A DNA stretch of 47,203 nt, from NCBI RefSeq assembly GCF_030541005.1, contig NZ_JASSVM010000013.1, forward strand, positions 1-47,203, written 5' to 3'. The DNA is from Marinobacter sp. SS5-14b (lineage in GTDB: Bacteria > Pseudomonadota > Gammaproteobacteria > Pseudomonadales > Oleiphilaceae). Below the pieces are notes generated by a model. It was not told the origin of the DNA. It did not search any database and saw nothing but the letters and a program-made list of their open reading frames with translations. Numbering within the stretch: the stretch's first letter is position 1; each line of letters begins with the position of its first letter. Positions 17,195 to 26,121 of this stretch are shown here, piece after piece. The position numbers and the translations under genes are program-made.

Positions 17195-17344
17195 CGAAGT
17201 ATGTCGTCTTTCTTTGGTCTAATAACAGTGATAGCAGATTTACATCATGAAATAGCCATCTAAGATAAGGTATACATTGATAAGTAACCTGTTTTATTGG
17301 GATTCTTACCCAATTTACCGCCGAGAAGGTCAGGGAGAGTCAAT

Positions 17345-20089
17345 TTGAGTACCCGCTATCTGGAAAGTCTTTTCAACCCTGAATCAATTGCTGTGATCGG
17401 TGCGTCCGAGCGGGCAGACAATCTCGGTGGCATGGTGTTGCGTAACCTGCTGGGCGGTGGGTATCCGGGCCGTATCGTGGTGGTGAACCAGAGCGACTAT
17501 GACAACGTGCATGGCGTGCCTTGTGTAGGCAAGGTGTCCAAACTGGATTTCAGCCCGGACCTCGCGATTATCTGTACCCCGCCCGATACCGTGCCCAAGA
17601 TGATTCGTAAGCTTGGAGAGCGGGGCGTCAGAACGGCCATCGTTATGACCGGTGGTATGTCACGCACGCACAGTAAAACCGGTCAGCCGTTGATGTACTC
17701 GGTGCGCGATGCAGCCAGAGAAACCGGTATCCGGGTGCTGGGCCCCAACACCATTGGCCTGATGGTTCCCGCGCGTCACTTGAACGCCACTTATGCCCAC
17801 ATGGGTGCGATTCCCGGTCGGGTCGCTTTTGTTGGGCAGTCCGGCACGATTGCCAGTTCGGTATTGGACTGGGCCTTTGCCCGGGGCGTCGGGTTTTCCT
17901 ACTTTCTGACCCTGGGCGATGGCATGGACATCGACCACGACGACCTGATCGATTACCTGGCCCAGGACACGCAAACCCGGGCCATTCTGCTGCACATTGA
18001 AAGCATTCCGAACCCCCGGCGCTTCATGTCGGCGGTCCGGGTGGCGTCACGCACCAAACCGGTGATTGCCGTTAAGTCTGGCCGTGTGCCGGAGTCCGAG
18101 TGGATTGCCCATGGCCTGCCGGCGGGCATCAAGCGCAGCGATCCGATCTACGATGCCATGCTGCAAAGGGCCGGTGTGCTGCGAGTGGACGGTTTGGGCC
18201 AGATGTTTGATGCCCTGGAAACCCTCACCCGAATGCGCCCCTTGCGGCGTGAATCCCTTGCCATCATGGCAAATGGCGTGGGTCCGGGGGTGTTGGCGGT
18301 TGATCGCCTGGCGGACCTGGGCGGGGAACTGGCAGATTTGTCGCAAGGTTCCATTGATGCCCTTGCCGAATTGTTGCCGCCCTACTGGACCCGAAAAAAC
18401 CCCATTGACCTGAACTACGACGCCTCTCCGGAGCTTTACGCCCAGGCCATCAAGATCCTCGCTAAAGATCCGAACGTCGCCAACGTACTGGTGATGTACG
18501 CGCCCACGCTAGTTCAGGACAGTCTGCAGATTGCCGATGCAGTGGTACAGGCCTCCAAAGGTACACGCCTCAATATATTCACCTGCTGGCTGGGACAGAG
18601 CACCGTAATGGATTCCCGGGAGGAGTTCTATCGCGCGGGCTTGCCGTCGTTTTTCAATCCGGAGAAGGCGGTTATGGCCTTCATGCAGCACGTGAAGCAT
18701 CAGCGCGTTCAACGGCTGCTGACGGAAACGCCGGAATCCTTCACTGACCACTTCGCGGATAGGGCCAACACACGTACTCTGGTGGCCAAGGCCATACGGG
18801 ATGGCCGTAAACACCTCTCCAACCGCGAGGCCCGACGGGTCATTCAGGATTATGGCATCACTGCGATTGACACCGTTTACTGTGACGATGTGGATGAGGT
18901 TCTGGAGATGTTTGCCGTCGAACGCCGGCCCATCGACATTACGGTCATCCATGAGCAGGTCTGCTTTCCTTTCCTTGACCTCAGCCCGACTCAGCGGCGT
19001 TACAAAGGCACTGTCAAAAAACTGAACAGCGAACAGGCGATTATTGATAGCTGCCGGTTCCTGATCGAGGAGTATCAGACCCATTTCCCGAAAAGCGGTT
19101 TTCTCGGGTTTGCGGTGCAGCGCTCCTATCAGCACGTGGGTGGCATCGAATTCAGTGTGGGCATCACCCGTGATGAGGTATTCGGGCCATTGGTGGTCTG
19201 CGGTGCGGCTGGCGCCCAGGTCAATATTATGAGTGACCGGCAAATCGCTCTGCCGCCGCTGAACATGGTTCTGGCCCGCGAGCTGCTGCGCCGGACCTAC
19301 ATGTACAAGTTGCTCAAAGAACACAGCCTGAAGCCAGAGGAGGACATTCGAGCGGTGTCGGAAACTCTGGTGAAACTGTCCCAGATTGTGATCGACATTC
19401 CCGAAATCCGGGGGCTGGAAATCGCCCCGCTGTTGTTCAATGAGCAAGGCGCGGTGGCGGTCAGTATTGCCATCGACCTGGACGACAAGCCGGGCCGGCC
19501 GATTATTCAGGCCTACCCGCGCGAGCTTGAAGAATGGATCGTGTTGCCACGGTCGGGCCGCAGGGTGATCATCCGGCCGGTACTCGCGGAAGATGAGCCC
19601 GCCCATCGGGCGTTCCATGAGCATCAGTCCCCTGAGTCCATCCGCTACCGTTTCTTCCAGTACCGGAAGAATTTCTCCCGGGAAGACGTCGCCCAGATGG
19701 TGCAGATCGACTACGACCGGGAGATGGTGTTTATTGCCAATGCCCCCAGGGAAGATGGTGAAGGAGAGGAAACTCTGGGTACGGTTCGTACCTGGACGGA
19801 TGCCGACAACCTGCGCAGTGAGTTTGCGGTCATGGTGGACGACCGCATGAAAGGCGAGGGCCTGGGCGTGGCGCTGATGCAGAAAATGATTGCTTACTGC
19901 CGTGCCCGGGGCACCATGGAAATGATTGGTAACGTACTGCCTGAGAACCGGCCCATGCTGCAATTGGCCGAGCATCTGGGCTTCGAGATCAAGTTCAACC
20001 CGGAGGAAGAGGTGATGGACTTGCGCCTGGTGCTGAACGAGCCGGAAAAAGACTGGCAGAAAGAACGTTTGAAAAAGCGGGGGCATTAA
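17345..20089 (+). CDS. Pat-like GNAT protein acetyltransferase with acyl-CoA synthetase (NDP-forming) domains
   Basis: 914-residue protein. The TTG at 17345 is preferred because GGGAGAG lies about 7 bases upstream and homologues begin near STRYLESLFNPESIAVIGAS. Domains in order: CoA-binding Rossmann domain (about 1-130), succinyl-CoA-synthetase-like ligase domains (about 130-460), ATP-grasp (about 480-700), and a C-terminal GNAT domain (about 741-905). The GNAT domain carries the acetyl-CoA loop in MKGEGLGVALM. This is the Pat/PatZ layout, in which the large part senses CoA metabolites and the GNAT domain acetylates lysines, classically inactivating acetyl-CoA synthetase. I could not place the phosphohistidine of active ligases, and known Pat proteins lack it. 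An upstream GTG at 17297 would add 16 residues. Targets are unknown. Confidence 0.88.
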   Translation: MSTRYLESLFNPESIAVIGASERADNLGGMVLRNLLGGGYPGRIVVVNQSDYDNVHGVPCVGKVSKLDFSPDLAIICTPPDTVPKMIRKLGERGVRTAIVMTGGMSRTHSKTGQPLMYSVRDAARETGIRVLGPNTIGLMVPARHLNATYAHMGAIPGRVAFVGQSGTIASSVLDWAFARGVGFSYFLTLGDGMDIDHDDLIDYLAQDTQTRAILLHIESIPNPRRFMSAVRVASRTKPVIAVKSGRVPESEWIAHGLPAGIKRSDPIYDAMLQRAGVLRVDGLGQMFDALETLTRMRPLRRESLAIMANGVGPGVLAVDRLADLGGELADLSQGSIDALAELLPPYWTRKNPIDLNYDASPELYAQAIKILAKDPNVANVLVMYAPTLVQDSLQIADAVVQASKGTRLNIFTCWLGQSTVMDSREEFYRAGLPSFFNPEKAVMAFMQHVKHQRVQRLLTETPESFTDHFADRANTRTLVAKAIRDGRKHLSNREARRVIQDYGITAIDTVYCDDVDEVLEMFAVERRPIDITVIHEQVCFPFLDLSPTQRRYKGTVKKLNSEQAIIDSCRFLIEEYQTHFPKSGFLGFAVQRSYQHVGGIEFSVGITRDEVFGPLVVCGAAGAQVNIMSDRQIALPPLNMVLARELLRRTYMYKLLKEHSLKPEEDIRAVSETLVKLSQIVIDIPEIRGLEIAPLLFNEQGAVAVSIAIDLDDKPGRPIIQAYPRELEEWIVLPRSGRRVIIRPVLAEDEPAHRAFHEHQSPESIRYRFFQYRKNFSREDVAQMVQIDYDREMVFIANAPREDGEGEETLGTVRTWTDADNLRSEFAVMVDDRMKGEGLGVALMQKMIAYCRARGTMEMIGNVLPENRPMLQLAEHLGFEIKFNPEEEVMDLRLVLNEPEKDWQKERLKKRGH

Positions 20090-20096
20090 CCCCCGC
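20077..20096 (-). terminator. Rho-independent terminator of rdgC, embedded in the acetyltransferase 3' end
   Basis: Perfect 7-bp arms GCGGGGG and CCCCCGC enclose CATTAA. Read on the minus strand the hairpin is followed by CTTTTTC, so it terminates the leftward rdgC transcript. It lies 27 bases past the rdgC stop. The plus-strand acetyltransferase stop codon (20087-20089) is in the loop and its last codons form one arm. Confidence 0.75.
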
Positions 20097-20122
20097 GGTT
20101 ACTCTGGTCAGCGTTGATGGTT

Positions 20123-21049
20123 TCAGTCTTCAACGATGGCCGAGCGATCTTCGCCGCCAAGGGCCTCCAGCAGCCCGGGAATCATTCTGGACAGCTCCAG
20201 GGTCATGATGGTGAAGGCTGCGTCGAATTTTGCGATCGCGTCGTCAGCATCCACACCGTCCAGCTGTTCCTGCAATGTTTCGCCAAATTTCAGGCGGCGA
20301 ATACCCAGTTCTTCGTCCAGCACCAGGTGTACGTTGTTGTCCCAGGTGAGAGACAGCTTGGTCACCTGCATTCCGGCTTCCAGGTGGTTGCGAATCTCAT
20401 CGGCTTTCAGGTCCAGCCCTTTGCAGCGCACCACGCCACCGTCTTCGGACGGGTCTTTCAGCTCACACTCGTTGCCCAGCTCAATGGAGGCCGGATGGTC
20501 GATGGTTTCGTTCAGCCAGCCGGTAAAGGTGAACGCGGGCGCCTGTTCAACCGCTGGCGGCCGCACGGGCAGGGAGCCCAGAGTTTTGCGCAGCGTGGAC
20601 GCCAGATCTTCGGCCTGCTTGGCGGAGCCTGCGTCGACGACCATCACGCCGTCTTTCGGGGCCAGATAGGCGTAGCACCGGCGATTACGGGAAAAGGCCT
20701 GAGGCAGCATTTCCAGCATGACCTGTTCCTTGATTTCATCTTTTTCTTTACGGCGAACCTTTCGGCTTTGCTCCAGCTCAATCGCTTCCGCACGCTCTTC
20801 AACGGCTTCTTTCACCACGGGGCCGGGCAGAATTTTCTCTTCTTTTCGAAGGGCGATCAGGTGGTAGCCGTTGGCACTGTGAACCAGCAGGTCGCTGTGT
20901 TTTCCCAGTGGAGAAACCCAACCCTGGCGCATGGTTTCCTGCGGGCCACAGGGTTTGAACGCATCGGCCTGCAATTTTTCTTCGAGGGCTTCGGCAGTAA
21001 TGTCGAACGGTTTGGTAAAACGGAATACTCGGGCGTTACGAAACCACAT
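20123..21049 (-). CDS. rdgC: Recombination-associated protein RdgC
   Basis: 308-residue ring-forming DNA-binding protein that coats double-stranded DNA and restrains RecA. The start at 21049 (MWFRNARVFRF) is the one conserved in the family. A 20-residue upstream extension to 21109 is possible but lacks support. Family landmarks are the N-terminal strand RNARVFRFTKPF, WVSPLG, the charged helix rich in RKVRRKEKDEIKEQV, and the C-terminal DNA-facing region. It is the last gene of the eight-gene run from mtaD and is followed by its own terminator. Confidence 0.95.
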   Translation of the reverse strand: MWFRNARVFRFTKPFDITAEALEEKLQADAFKPCGPQETMRQGWVSPLGKHSDLLVHSANGYHLIALRKEEKILPGPVVKEAVEERAEAIELEQSRKVRRKEKDEIKEQVMLEMLPQAFSRNRRCYAYLAPKDGVMVVDAGSAKQAEDLASTLRKTLGSLPVRPPAVEQAPAFTFTGWLNETIDHPASIELGNECELKDPSEDGGVVRCKGLDLKADEIRNHLEAGMQVTKLSLTWDNNVHLVLDEELGIRRLKFGETLQEQLDGVDADDAIAKFDAAFTIMTLELSRMIPGLLEALGGEDRSAIVED

Positions 21050-21144
21050 GGGTTTTTGTCCTTGCTGTTTGGTCAGGGCTTTCAAGAAGGGGAGCGATGA
21101 TACGGCCACCCGTCGGCAGCCGTAAAGTTACCGGGAGGGCATGT

Positions 21145-21345
21145 TCAGATCTGCATAATCTCAACCAGCACGGTTTTAACGATAAAACCGACAACGCCGG
21201 CACCCAGCACGGTGAACAGCGCCATAGTGCCGAATTTTCCAGCCTGGGACTTCTTTGCCAGGTCCCATACGATAAAGCCCATCCAGATAATAAGACCTGT
21301 CAGAAACACCGTCATGGCGATCTGTGAAAATACTGCTTCGTTCAT
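21145..21345 (-). CDS. DUF2788 small inner-membrane protein
   Basis: 66-residue protein with two predicted transmembrane helices (about 8-27 and 42-62) joined by a short basic cytoplasmic or periplasmic loop containing WDLAKKSQAGKFGT. That loop is the hallmark I recall of the DUF2788 family in Pseudomonas relatives. The role is unknown. It lies between yaaA (48 bases) and rdgC (95 bases) on the same strand. Confidence 0.8.
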   Translation of the reverse strand: MNEAVFSQIAMTVFLTGLIIWMGFIVWDLAKKSQAGKFGTMALFTVLGAGVVGFIVKTVLVEIMQI

Positions 21346-21393
21346 GGATACTCCGATATCAACTGAAACTGAAATGTGCGAATGGTGGGACGA

Positions 21394-22167
21394 CTATTTC
21401 TGCTCGTCCCGCAGGAAGACCCAGTTGTTGTTATCGGATTGTTCTTCGCTGAAGTAGTAACCTTCCAGATTGAAGCCCTTGAGGTCATCGGCCTGGGTAA
21501 TGCGATTCTGAATGGCGTAGCGGCACATCAGGCCCCGGGCCTTCTTGGCGTAGAAACTGATGATTTTGTACTTGCCGTTTTTCCAGTCTTTGAACTGGGG
21601 CGTGACCAGGCGGCCATCCAGCTTTTTGGTCTGAACACTTTTGAAGTATTCGTTGGAGGCCAGGTTAACCAGAACCTGATCGTCTTCCGCCAACTGCCGG
21701 TTCAGAGCGTCGGTCAGCTTACTGCCCCAGAAGGCATAGAGATCTTTGCCCCGTCTATTCTCGAATTTTGTGCCCATCTCCAGCCGGTAGGGTTGCATCA
21801 GATCCAGCGGTTTGAGCAGGCCGTAGAGGCCCGAGAGCATGCGCAGATGTTTCTGGGCAAAGGCGAAGTCGTCCTCGTTGAAGCTTTCGGCATCCAGCCC
21901 GGTGTAGACATCGCCCTTGAACGCCAGAATGGCCTGGCGGGCGTTGTCCGGGGTAAACGGCGTGTGCCAGTCCCGGAAACGCTCGGCGTTGAGCTGGCCC
22001 AGTTTGTCGCTGATGCTCATCAGGTTACTGACCTGGTGGGGTTCCAGTTCCTTGAGCTGATCAATCAGCTCGCAGGCATCATCCAGATAGTCCGGCTGGG
22101 TATAGGTTTCCGTCGCCAGCGGGCTCTCATAATCCAGCGTTTTGGCGGGGGAAATGATCATCAGCAT
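21394..22167 (-). CDS. yaaA: Peroxide stress protein YaaA
   Basis: 257-residue DUF328/UPF0246 family protein. In E. coli YaaA is induced by OxyR, lowers intracellular free iron during peroxide stress, and binds DNA. The family start [16 protein letters not shown], the [20 protein letters not shown] core and the C-terminal [13 protein letters not shown] are all present, and length is typical. It begins 12 bases after the glutaredoxin-like gene on the same strand, a fitting redox neighbour. No OxyR site was looked for in detail. Confidence 0.95.
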   Translation of the reverse strand: MLMIISPAKTLDYESPLATETYTQPDYLDDACELIDQLKELEPHQVSNLMSISDKLGQLNAERFRDWHTPFTPDNARQAILAFKGDVYTGLDAESFNEDDFAFAQKHLRMLSGLYGLLKPLDLMQPYRLEMGTKFENRRGKDLYAFWGSKLTDALNRQLAEDDQVLVNLASNEYFKSVQTKKLDGRLVTPQFKDWKNGKYKIISFYAKKARGLMCRYAIQNRITQADDLKGFNLEGYYFSEEQSDNNNWVFLRDEQK

Positions 22168-22179
22168 GTCAGCAGATCC

Positions 22180-22413
22180 TCATTGCAAAAACATCAGTAA
22201 CTGATCCTGATTGAATGGCCAGCCCAGCTCTGCGCCCGTGTCGCTGCGGCGCAAAACGGGGATGCGGGTGCCGTAGCGTTCTACCAGGGCTTCAGACTGG
22301 GCAATATCGACCACATCCACCGGGATGGGTTCCGGCATGGGTGTATTGACCAGAAGGGCTTCGGCCAGCTCGCACAGATGACAATTGGACGTGGTGTAAA
22401 ACAGCAGTTCCAT
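22180..22413 (-). CDS. Glutaredoxin-family protein
   Basis: 77-residue thioredoxin-fold protein with the motif TTSNCHLCELAEALL, giving a C-H-L-C redox pair near residues 11-14. The cis-proline is in TRIPVLRR. It belongs to the short glutaredoxin-like (DUF836) group rather than classical GrxA or GrxC. The ATG shares one base with the yciK stop (TAATG), so it is translated by reinitiation. The substrate is unknown. Confidence 0.9.
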   Translation of the reverse strand: MELLFYTTSNCHLCELAEALLVNTPMPEPIPVDVVDIAQSEALVERYGTRIPVLRRSDTGAELGWPFNQDQLLMFLQ

Positions 22414-23165
22414 TATTTTTTAGGCTGCGCGTCGATTTGCTGCCCGGTGATGCCCTGGCTGTCCTTGCCCATCAGATACAGGTAAACGGGCATCAGTTGT
22501 TCCGGGTCCGGGTTTGTTTTTGGATCTTCTGCCGGGTAGGCCAGTACACGCATGCCGGTGCGTGTAGCACCGGGGTTGAGGCTGTTCACGCGGATGTTAT
22601 TGCGTTCGTCGTCCAGTTCATCGGCCAGCAATTGGGATAGCCCTTCTACGGCAAACTTGGACACCGCATACGCGCCCCAGTAAGCCCGGGCCTGACGGCC
22701 AACACCTGAGGATGTGAAAATCATCGAGGCGCTGTCAGACTGGCGCAGCAGTGGAATCATCGCCCGGCTGAGCAGAAACGGTGCGGTGGCATTTACCTGC
22801 ATCACTTTGTTCCAGGTGTCCGGATCGTACAGTTCCACCGGGCTGCGTGAGCCCAGGATGCCGGCGTTATGCAGCAGGCCATCCAGCCGGCCGAAGTTTT
22901 CTTCGATGGTCATGGCCAGTTCTTCGTATTCCTTGACCGCAGCCCCTTCGAAGTTCATGGGTACAATGGCTGGCTGCGGATAGCCAGCCGCTTCGATTTC
23001 ATCGTAAACCTCTTCCAGCCGGGCGACGGTGCGGCCAACCAGGATGACCGTTGCTCCGTGTGCGGCATAGGCTTTGGCGGCGGCGCGGCCAATGCCGCTG
23101 CCGGCTCCGGTTACCATGACAATGCGGTCTTTCAGAAGATCGGCGGGTGCCTGGTAATCATGCAT
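22413..23165 (-). CDS. yciK: YciK-family short-chain dehydrogenase/reductase
   Basis: 250-residue classical SDR oxidoreductase. The cofactor motif TGAGSGIGRA is near residues 20-29, NNAG is replaced by HNAG, and the catalytic tyrosine and lysine are in YAVSK. The start motif (L-x-DRIVMVTGAG) and the end match the YciK subgroup, whose substrate is not established. It stands between mupP and the glutaredoxin gene. I recall mupP-yciK adjacent in Pseudomonas too. Confidence 0.9.
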   Translation of the reverse strand: MHDYQAPADLLKDRIVMVTGAGSGIGRAAAKAYAAHGATVILVGRTVARLEEVYDEIEAAGYPQPAIVPMNFEGAAVKEYEELAMTIEENFGRLDGLLHNAGILGSRSPVELYDPDTWNKVMQVNATAPFLLSRAMIPLLRQSDSASMIFTSSGVGRQARAYWGAYAVSKFAVEGLSQLLADELDDERNNIRVNSLNPGATRTGMRVLAYPAEDPKTNPDPEQLMPVYLYLMGKDSQGITGQQIDAQPKK

Positions 23166-23230
23166 AACCTGTCTCCGTGTTCAGGCAAGTTCCGGCGGTG
23201 TTGACTGCCGGTGATGAAATAAGTCGGGCG

Positions 23231-23911
23231 CTATTGTAACAGCTTTGACAGATCGCTGACTGTGTCTGCGATGGTATCGGCTTGCCACAGATCAACGGTT
23301 TCCGGTTGTTCAATGTAGCCGTAGCGCACGGCAATGGTGTGCATGCCGGCGTTACGGCCGGCTTCGATATCCCGCTCGTGATCCCCCACGTAGATTGCCT
23401 GCTCCGGTGCGGCGCCGATTTCGCGGCAAGCCAGAAACAGCGGCTCGGGATGGGGTTTGCGTTCGGTCACATGGTCCGGGCAGATCAACGTGGCGCAGCG
23501 GTGTGCCAGTCCCAGAGCTTCAATCAGCGGCGTGGCAAACCGTGCGGGTTTGTTGGTCACAACGCCCCAGGGAATGCCTCTGCTTTCCAGGCTTTTCAGC
23601 AGGGCATCCATGCCCTCGAACAGGGTGGTTTCGACGGCCACGCCGGCTTCGTATAGATCCAGAAAAGCGGTGTGCTTTTCGACATAGCCTTCGTGGTCGG
23701 GTTCAAGTTTGAAACCCACCCGGATCATGGCTCTGGCACCGTTGGATACCGAACGGCGGATGTGTTCCGGCGGCAGAGGTTCCAGACCATGCTGCTGACG
23801 GAGCTGGTTCAGGCAGCGGATAAAGTCCGGCGCGGTATCGATCAGGGTGCCGTCCAGATCAAACAGCACCGCAGAGGGTCTGGTTTCAGTCTTCACGGAT
23901 ATCCCGGGCAT
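23231..23911 (-). CDS. mupP: N-acetylmuramic acid 6-phosphate phosphatase MupP (HAD superfamily)
   Basis: 226-residue haloacid dehalogenase-type phosphatase with nucleophile motif DLDGTLIDT, threonine in VVTNKP, and [11 protein letters not shown] for magnesium. By sequence alone it could be annotated phosphoglycolate phosphatase. The position after ubiG and before yciK matches the Pseudomonas gene shown to be MupP, which removes phosphate from MurNAc-6-P so that MurNAc re-enters peptidoglycan synthesis by the AmgK-MurU route. The ATG at 23911 overlaps ubiG by 26 bases. A GTG at 23896 (GGGA 5 bases upstream) is an equally plausible start. The MupP assignment is a synteny inference. Confidence 0.8.
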   Translation of the reverse strand: MPGISVKTETRPSAVLFDLDGTLIDTAPDFIRCLNQLRQQHGLEPLPPEHIRRSVSNGARAMIRVGFKLEPDHEGYVEKHTAFLDLYEAGVAVETTLFEGMDALLKSLESRGIPWGVVTNKPARFATPLIEALGLAHRCATLICPDHVTERKPHPEPLFLACREIGAAPEQAIYVGDHERDIEAGRNAGMHTIAVRYGYIEQPETVDLWQADTIADTVSDLSKLLQ

Positions 23912-24602
23912 GCATCAGGTAGTTGACGTCGACATCACGGCCCAGCTTGTAGACTTTGGTGATGGGGTTGTAAGTCATGCCGGTCAGCTCCCGGATTTCC
24001 AGGCCGGCATGGCGCAGGTGATCCGACATCTCCGAGGGGCGAATGAACTTTTTCCACTCATGGGTGCCTTTGGGTAGCATGTTCAGAACATACTCCGCAC
24101 CGACAATGGCAAACAGGAAGGATTTTGGGTTGCGATTGATGGTGGAAACGAACATGTGCCCGCCCGGGCGCAACATGGCGGCGCACGCCTTGATCACGGA
24201 AGCGGGGTCGGGTACGTGCTCCAGCATTTCCAGGCAAGTCACCGCGTCATACTGGCCGGCGTGTTCCGGGTCCCTGGCAAGCTCTTCGATGGTGGTTTGG
24301 CGGTAGTCCACCTTTACTCCGGATTCGAGACCGTGCAGCCTCGCTACGTTCAGCGGTGCTTCGCCCATGTCAATGCCGGTCACGTGGGCGCCACGCAGAG
24401 CCATGCCTTCAGACAGCAAGCCGCCGCCGCAGCCTACGTCGAGCACGCGTTTGCCAGCCAGCGATACCCGCTCGTCGATGAAGTTCAGGCGCAGGGGGTT
24501 AATGTCGTGCAGCGGCTTGAATTCGCTGGTCGGATCCCACCAGCGGCTGGCCAGTGCTTCAAACTTGGCAATCTCGTTCTGGTCTACGTTCTGGTTGCTC
24601 AT
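23886..24602 (-). CDS. ubiG: Ubiquinone biosynthesis O-methyltransferase UbiG
   Basis: 238-residue class I SAM methyltransferase performing the two O-methylations of ubiquinone synthesis. Family signatures: [19 protein letters not shown] near the start, [15 protein letters not shown] for AdoMet binding, [11 protein letters not shown], and the membrane-associating [15 protein letters not shown]. The start at 24602 has AGGTG about 6 bases upstream; a GTG at 24611 is possible. It lies 21 bases after mtaD and overlaps mupP, so it is within the same transcript. Confidence 0.97.
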   Translation of the reverse strand: MSNQNVDQNEIAKFEALASRWWDPTSEFKPLHDINPLRLNFIDERVSLAGKRVLDVGCGGGLLSEGMALRGAHVTGIDMGEAPLNVARLHGLESGVKVDYRQTTIEELARDPEHAGQYDAVTCLEMLEHVPDPASVIKACAAMLRPGGHMFVSTINRNPKSFLFAIVGAEYVLNMLPKGTHEWKKFIRPSEMSDHLRHAGLEIRELTGMTYNPITKVYKLGRDVDVNYLMHARDIRED

Positions 24603-24623
24603 GGTTTGCACCTGATTAAAAAA

Positions 24624-25952
24624 TTAACTGAGAATCTGTTTTTGCCAGTCGCGGACCCGCAGCATCAGGTCTGGCACGTCAATTCGGGTAAGGCGGCCAT
24701 CCTGTAATTGAGGTACGCCGTGAATCCAGCTATGGCTTACTGCCCGGCCGTGATTGCTGTACACCAGGTGTGAGGCTGGGTCGTACACCGGTTGCAGATA
24801 CGGGTCGCTCAGATCGACAGCGATCAGGTCGGCCAGCTTGCCCGCCACCAGTGAGCCCAGTTCCTGTTCCCGGCCCAGGGCCCGGGCACCATTCAGGGTG
24901 GCCATTTCCAGTGCTTTGTGGGCCGACAGGGCGGAGGCATCGCCGGCGACTACTTTGGCGAGCATGGCGGCGGTTTTCAGCTCGCCAAACAGGTCCAGAT
25001 CGTTGTTGCTGGCAGCGCCGTCGGTTCCGATGGATACGTTGATGTCGCTGTCGATCAGCTTCTGAACCGGGCACAGGCCACTGGCCAGCTTAAGATTAGA
25101 CTCGGGGCAGTGGACAACGTGGCCTCCGGCATGGGTCAGGTGCGCCAGATCGGAATCACTGATCTGGGTCATGTGCACGTACTGGCTGTTGCTGCCCAGA
25201 ATTCCGAGGTCCGCCATGCGGGCAATCGGGCGCTGGCCAGATGCCTTCAAGGCTTCCTCCACCTCGAATGCCGTTTCATGCAGGTGAATCTGTATGGCCG
25301 CGCCGGTTTGGTGCGACAGTTCCACGGCGGCTCTCAGTGGCTGGTCTGATACGGTATAAGGCGCATGGGGCCCGATCGCCGGCATGATGAAGGTGTCCTG
25401 CTGCCAGTGGGCAATCAGGTCTGCACCTTTGCGCAGGTATTCGTCCGGCCCGGAACCCCATACCGTGGGCATGTCCATCAGTGGAAAGCAAACCTGCGCC
25501 CGCATGCCTGCATCGTGGGCCGCTTGAGCGGTAACTTCCGGGAAGAAGTACATGTCCGAGAAAGTGGTGGTGCCGGTGCGCAGCATTTCCGCCATCGCCA
25601 GACGGGTGCCGTCCAGCACAAACTGCTCGCTGACAAATTTGCCTTCGGCGGGCCAGATGTGGTCATTCAGCCAGGTCATCAGCGGGAGGTCATCCGCCAT
25701 GCCTCTGAATAATGACATAGCGGTATGGCCGTGCAGGTTGATCAGCCCGGGCAGCACCACATGCTGATCAAGGTTGAGGGTTTCGCGGGTGCGAAACACC
25801 TGATCGGCGTCGGCCTGGGGCACAACGGCAACGATGCGGCTGCCCTGGAGAATAACTGCCTGGTGCTCCAGCACCACGCCAAAAGGTTCAACGGGAATCA
25901 GCCAGCGGGCGTTGATCCGGGTATCGGCTGCGGTGATGGTGTCTGCCGTCAT
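24624..25952 (-). CDS. mtaD: MTA/SAH deaminase (TRZ/ATZ family amidohydrolase)
   Basis: 442-residue metal-dependent amidohydrolase with the zinc motif HGH in LINLHGHTAMSLFRG, histidines in IQIHLHETAFE and VVHCPESNLKLASG, and the catalytic aspartate in SIGTDGAASNND. It deaminates 5'-methylthioadenosine and S-adenosylhomocysteine to inosine analogues. In P. aeruginosa the orthologue feeds methylthioinosine into salvage, and mtnA is its neighbour there too, as here in divergent orientation. It is the first gene of the eight-gene minus-strand run. Chlorohydrolase or guanine-deaminase function is less likely given the context. Confidence 0.92.
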   Translation of the reverse strand: MTADTITAADTRINARWLIPVEPFGVVLEHQAVILQGSRIVAVVPQADADQVFRTRETLNLDQHVVLPGLINLHGHTAMSLFRGMADDLPLMTWLNDHIWPAEGKFVSEQFVLDGTRLAMAEMLRTGTTTFSDMYFFPEVTAQAAHDAGMRAQVCFPLMDMPTVWGSGPDEYLRKGADLIAHWQQDTFIMPAIGPHAPYTVSDQPLRAAVELSHQTGAAIQIHLHETAFEVEEALKASGQRPIARMADLGILGSNSQYVHMTQISDSDLAHLTHAGGHVVHCPESNLKLASGLCPVQKLIDSDINVSIGTDGAASNNDLDLFGELKTAAMLAKVVAGDASALSAHKALEMATLNGARALGREQELGSLVAGKLADLIAVDLSDPYLQPVYDPASHLVYSNHGRAVSHSWIHGVPQLQDGRLTRIDVPDLMLRVRDWQKQILS

Positions 25953-26121
25953 TAACCTGCCTTGAAGGTGCGGGGCACAGGCTCACTGTGCCAATAAATT
26001 CAACGGGCAAGTATAACCAGCCGGCACCGGCAGAACTACCCCGGGCGCAGGGGCAGAAGAGGTATAAACGCAGTTGGAAAAAGCTATACTGCGCTTTTTA
26101 CGACCGCATACGGAGCTGTTA

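Noticed and set aside
18509..20086. Long minus-strand open frame opposite the acetyltransferase
   Set aside because: It mirrors the GNAT/ATP-grasp coding sequence; the plus-strand frame has the recognisable domains and a ribosome-binding site.
20114..21100. Long plus-strand open frame opposite rdgC
   Set aside because: The minus strand encodes RdgC with conserved start and motifs; the opposite frame is a GC-codon shadow.
23231..23911. Phosphoglycolate phosphatase (Gph)
   Set aside because: HAD motifs alone fit, but the ubiG-yciK position matches MupP of Pseudomonas, so MupP is preferred.
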